A DNA stretch of 64,000 nt, taken from contig SAQL01000020.1 of NCBI GenBank assembly GCA_004020645.1, positions 1 through 64,000 of the forward strand. The letters run 5' to 3'. The notes below the pieces were generated by a model. The model made no database searches, was not told the DNA's origin, and saw nothing but the letters and a program-made list of their open reading frames with translations. The stretch is from Mesorhizobium sp. GTDB taxonomy: Bacteria > Pseudomonadota > Alphaproteobacteria > Rhizobiales > Rhizobiaceae. Positions 61,364 to 64,000 of this stretch are shown here, piece by piece; positions within the stretch are counted from its first letter, which is position 1, and each line of letters opens with the position of its first letter. Position numbers and translations under genes: made by a program.

Positions 61364-61921
61364 TTGGCGGCAATCCCACCTGTCTGCGATTTCGGCTGGC
61401 AAGCCATCGATGCCGTTTTGCCCGGCGTCGACGGCAAATCGCATTCGATCTTCAGCCACGCCGGCCCGAACGGGCTGGTCGTAGCCTTCATCTGTAACCA
61501 CTGCCCTTATGTGAAGGCGGCGATTTCACGCATCGTCCGCGATGCCAACGACCTCAAGCCCGAAGGCATCGGCTTTGTCGCCATCAATTCCAACGATGCC
61601 GACGCCTATCCGGATGATTCCTTCGACAACATGAAGCTCTTCGCCAGGACGAACGGCTTCACTTTCCCTTACCTCCACGACGAGCGCCAGACGGTGGCGC
61701 GTACCTATGGAGCCGTTTGCACGCCGGATTTCTTCGGGCTCAACAGCGAGTTGACGTTGCAATATCGCGGCCGGCTGGACGCGGCGAGACGCGACGCTGG
61801 ACCGCCCGGGCTGAGGCGCGACCTGTTCGAGGCGATGAAACAAATTGCCCGGACCGGCGACGGACCGCTGGACCAGATCGCTTCGATCGGCTGCTCGATC
61901 AAGTGGAAGGACGCCGCATGA
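61364..61921 (+). CDS. Thioredoxin-fold redoxin in the cbb operon
   Basis: A 185-residue AhpC/TSA-Redoxin-like protein. The active-site CxxC is CNHC (Cys44, Cys47) in FICNHCPYVKAAI, and the cis-proline loop is GAVCTPDFFGLN. No signal peptide, so it is cytoplasmic. It starts with TTG, preceded by GGAGGAAATC, and overlaps cbbZ by 4 bp (ATGA), so it belongs to the operon although it is not a Calvin-cycle enzyme. A redox-control or peroxide-removal role is likely; partners are unknown. Confidence 0.8.
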   Translation: MAAIPPVCDFGWQAIDAVLPGVDGKSHSIFSHAGPNGLVVAFICNHCPYVKAAISRIVRDANDLKPEGIGFVAINSNDADAYPDDSFDNMKLFARTNGFTFPYLHDERQTVARTYGAVCTPDFFGLNSELTLQYRGRLDAARRDAGPPGLRRDLFEAMKQIARTGDGPLDQIASIGCSIKWKDAA

Positions 61922-62619
61922 ACGTCAGCATGAGTAGGCCGTTTCGATCGTCAAAAGCGATCCTGTTCGATCTCGACGGCACGCTGGTCGATTCGGCGCC
62001 TGATATAACGGCCGCAGTCAATGAGTTGCTGGCCAGCCGCGATCTGCCGCCGCTGCGTCTGGATCAGGTCAAGGCGATGATCGGTGGCGGCGTCAGGAAA
62101 CTAATCGAGCGAGCCTTCGCGGCATCCGGTGCGCCGCTCCTCGGCAGCGCGCTCGATGAAGCCAACCGCGTCATGGCGCCGATCTACCGCAGACATCTGA
62201 CCGGCCTGACCAGGCTGATGCCTGGCGTCAAGGAGGTTCTCACCCACTTCCACTTGAGCGGAATAGCCATGGGCGTGGTGACCAACAAGCCGCAGCTGGC
62301 GGCTCGCGAAATCCTGTTGCATTTTGGGCTGACGGAACATCTCGGTGCGATCGTCGGCGGAGACGCGGTGACATGCCTGAAACCGGCCCCCGACGCCCTG
62401 CTGCTGGCGCTCGACCAGCTTCAGGTCGAGCCTCGCGACACGCTGATGGTTGGAGACAGCGGCGCCGACGTGGCCGCCGCCCGCGCCGCCGGCATGCCCG
62501 TCATTCTGCTGCGTGGCGGCTACAGCCAGATTGCCGTTGAAGAGCTCGGCGCCGACCTCGTTTGCGATGGCTTGCTCGACCTGCCTTCCGCGATGCGGAG
62601 GCTGCAAGACGCCGCATGA
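61918..62619 (+). CDS. cbbZ: Phosphoglycolate phosphatase
   Basis: A 233-residue HAD-family phosphatase that removes 2-phosphoglycolate, the product of RubisCO oxygenation. HAD motif I is ILFDLDGTLVDSAPDI, motif II is VVTNKPQLA, and motifs III/IV are LKPAPDALLLAL and LMVGDSGADVAAARAAG. It overlaps the redoxin gene (ATGA) and ends the cbb operon. Convergent with the cytochrome c gene. Confidence 0.93.
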   Translation: MNVSMSRPFRSSKAILFDLDGTLVDSAPDITAAVNELLASRDLPPLRLDQVKAMIGGGVRKLIERAFAASGAPLLGSALDEANRVMAPIYRRHLTGLTRLMPGVKEVLTHFHLSGIAMGVVTNKPQLAAREILLHFGLTEHLGAIVGGDAVTCLKPAPDALLLALDQLQVEPRDTLMVGDSGADVAAARAAGMPVILLRGGYSQIAVEELGADLVCDGLLDLPSAMRRLQDAA

Positions 62620-62686
62620 CCGGCGCCAACCACCAAGGCGCGCGCCGGCCGAACGCGGTTTCGAACGGCCGGCGAAGTCGGGTGAC

Positions 62687-62734
62687 TTCCTGGCGGAAGA
62701 ACCGGGTTACTTCCTGGCGGAAGAACCGGGTTAC
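62687..62734. repeat. Two tandem 24-bp repeats at the end of the cytochrome c gene
   Basis: Units at 62687-62710 and 62711-62734 are identical (TTCCTGGCGGAAGAACCGGG plus TTAC). The second unit supplies the stop codon of the cytochrome gene (62731-62733 on the minus strand). A partial third copy (GGTGAC) precedes them. The duplication does not alter the encoded protein. Confidence 0.8.
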
Positions 62735-63111
62735 TTGGAGAATTGCTTCAGATAGGCGATGACGTTGGCGAGATCCTCGTCCTTCTTGAGACCGGGAAAC
62801 GCCATCTTCGTGCCTTTGATCATGGCCTTGGGATCGCGAAGATAGGTCGTCAGCGTGGCTTCGTCCCATTTGATGCCGGATGCGCCCGCCTCGGTCATGG
62901 GTTTAGAGAACTTGAACCCCGGATGCGTGCCGGCCGTCCGGCCGATAACGCCGCTCAATGACGGACCGATCTTGTTCTTGTCCGAATCGACGACGTGGCA
63001 GGCCTTGCATTTGGCGAAGACCTTCTCACCCGCCGCGGCATCCTGCGCCTGAGATTGGTTCGTGATAGCAGTCGCAACGGACACGACGGCGAAAAATGCG
63101 ATTGCACGCAT
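62731..63111 (-). CDS. Periplasmic class I cytochrome c
   Basis: A 126-residue c-type cytochrome. Signal peptide about 1-22 (ending QSQA). Haem motif CKACH has Cys35, Cys38 and His39; the likely axial methionine is Met103 in KGTKMAFPG. The layout (GEKVFAKCKACH, GPSLSGVIGRTAG) matches cytochromes c-550/c2 of alphaproteobacteria. It could accept electrons from AioB, XoxF-type dehydrogenases or the bc1 complex; the partner is not shown by position, although aio operons elsewhere often carry such a cytochrome. Confidence 0.92.
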   Translation of the reverse strand: MRAIAFFAVVSVATAITNQSQAQDAAAGEKVFAKCKACHVVDSDKNKIGPSLSGVIGRTAGTHPGFKFSKPMTEAGASGIKWDEATLTTYLRDPKAMIKGTKMAFPGLKKDEDLANVIAYLKQFSK

Positions 63112-63333
63112 GGCGTTTCCTCATTGATCGTCAAGGTGCCCTGGACGATTTGCGCATGCCTCTGTCTGATCATCAGCATGCGTCGTTTTATGCAGAGCGA
63201 GAACGTCTCCCTTGTGGAGTTGCCGCGCCTGCATCCTGGAAGCTACCCGGCAGATGGGGGATGTCAACCGTTACCCCGAATTCAAGGCAGTCGCTTCAGA
63301 CCAATTGCCGTGGCGCAGTCGGCGAAGCTGCCG

Positions 63334-63513
63334 ATCTCCCCCCTTGCGGGGGAGATGCCCGGCAGGGCAGAGGGGGTGCTGTCCCGCTGGCCTGTCAGTC
63401 AATTACAGCCACGCCGTCAGGCTGTTTTCGGTTGGGAAAGGTTTTAATCGAGAGTTGGCGATCCTTCCCACCCCCTCTGTCCTGCCGGACATCTCCCCCG
63501 CAAGGGGGGAGAT
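63334..63513. repeat. Long inverted repeat of the rhizobial palindromic type
   Basis: Arm 63334-63377 (starting ATCTCCCCCCTTGCGGGGGA) pairs with arm 63469-63513 on the opposite strand (ATCTCCCCCCTTGCGGGGGA reversed), about 44 bp with few mismatches and a 91-bp loop. Each arm has its own small CCCCGC hairpin. Such elements are dispersed in Mesorhizobium genomes and create spurious reading frames. The remaining gap, 63112-63772, shows no gene I can support. Confidence 0.75.
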
Positions 63514-63772
63514 TGGATGCCGCGTCGGCTTTCGCCAACCACCAAAAGTTGGAAGACTGGGCAAGGCGCACTGCAACCCGAAGAGCGCGCTCGGTTCCGG
63601 CGCCCCTATCCATTCGCCTTTGTTGACGGCCATCGGGCGAACGCGTAGCCTCAAACCATTCCGGTTTTCCATGGGCACCTCGGGACTCCGGCAGTTGGCG
63701 ATTTCGTCCAGGCTCGCAGATCGGGCCGGATCTCGCCGAAGCGGGCGTCTTCAAGCGCGCAAGAGGTGCTGA

Positions 63773-63982
63773 ATGGATATGGTCGACCTCATATTGACGG
63801 TTTGCCTGATTGCCAATCCGAGCAATTGCCGAGACGAACATCTCTATTTCGAGAGCCGCGGCTCTCTGGTCCAATGTATGATGCTGGCGCCCAGCGAAAT
63901 CGCGAAATGGTCCCAGCAACACCCGACCCTAACGGTCAAGCGCTGGAAATGCGCTTTCCCGAACAAGGACCGTGCGATCTGA
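63773..63982 (+). CDS. Small conserved protein, copy 2 (69 residues)
   Basis: A 69-residue protein starting MDMVDLILTVCLIANPSNC, with the tail KWSQQHPTLTVKRWKCAF. It shares the pattern of the protein at 41198-41398: hydrophobic N-terminus with VCL, a second cysteine, a central helix, then W, HP, V-x-RW. The N-terminus could be a signal or membrane segment. AGAGGT precedes the ATG; a second ATG two codons later is possible. Function unknown. Confidence 0.6.
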   Translation: MDMVDLILTVCLIANPSNCRDEHLYFESRGSLVQCMMLAPSEIAKWSQQHPTLTVKRWKCAFPNKDRAI

Positions 63983-64000
63983 TCGGCGCCCCGGCTTATT

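Noticed and set aside
62687..62734. Tandem repeats as a CRISPR fragment
   Set aside because: The two 24-bp units are directly adjacent with no spacers and no cas genes are near.
63395..63922. Open frames on the minus strand containing SPLAGEMSGRTEG
   Set aside because: These arise from the dispersed inverted repeat at 63334-63513; similar frames are often misannotated in Mesorhizobium. No ribosome site or family support.

Overview
The window is high-GC alphaproteobacterial chromosomal DNA, most likely from Mesorhizobium or a close relative (Phyllobacteriaceae). The signs are tight ATGA/GTGA-overlapping operons, frequent TTG and GTG starts, a red-type (form IC) RubisCO operon with cbbX, an NT-26-like arsenite oxidase, and rhizobial palindromic intergenic repeats. 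I found no tRNA, rRNA, CRISPR array, integrase, transposase or replication origin.

Layout. (1) 1-4876: a divergent sugar-phosphate cluster with 6-phospho-3-hexuloisomerase and hexulose-6-phosphate synthase on the minus strand, and a cupin phosphoglucose isomerase, a shikimate-dehydrogenase-like enzyme and an FGGY sugar kinase on the plus strand. (2) 4935-12224: arsenite oxidation, with aioXSR feeding a sigma-54 promoter in front of aioBA. Two direct copies of a palindromic repeat flank aioBA. (3) 12368-17576: a DJ-1/PfpI protein, a GntR regulator and a divergent alcohol dehydrogenase/aldehyde dehydrogenase/hydrolase operon. (4) 17636-35740: a nearly complete tetrahydromethanopterin (H4MPT) C1 module. 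It holds fhcBADC, a pterin dehydratase homologue, beta-RFAP synthase, mtdB, mch, fae, two ATP-grasp ligases and several cofactor-biosynthesis genes, including an apparent three-domain MfnB / dihydroneopterin aldolase / amino-acid-kinase fusion. (5) 35964-41171: an exported-protein and ABC-transporter operon of the lut/ped type, which is linked to lanthanide-dependent alcohol oxidation in other bacteria. (6) 41198-51423: an accessory stretch with an SDR, FabF, an RND efflux pump, TetR regulators, tetR relics and three near-identical 49-bp palindromic operators. (7) 51499-62619: cbbR and the cbbFPTALSXE-(redoxin)-cbbZ Calvin cycle operon. (8) 62731-64000: a cytochrome c, a repeat-rich gap and a small protein related to the one at 41198-41398.

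Together the genes suggest a facultative chemolithotroph or methylotroph. Arsenite and C1 compounds could supply electrons: formaldehyde is captured by Fae, oxidised by MtdB and Mch, and released as formate by the Fhc complex. The cbb operon would fix CO2. The methanol or alcohol dehydrogenase itself (xoxF or similar) is not in the window. The HPS/PHI pair could make or consume formaldehyde and so connect sugar metabolism to the H4MPT module.

Functions are read from motifs, lengths and context by eye; no database search was run.
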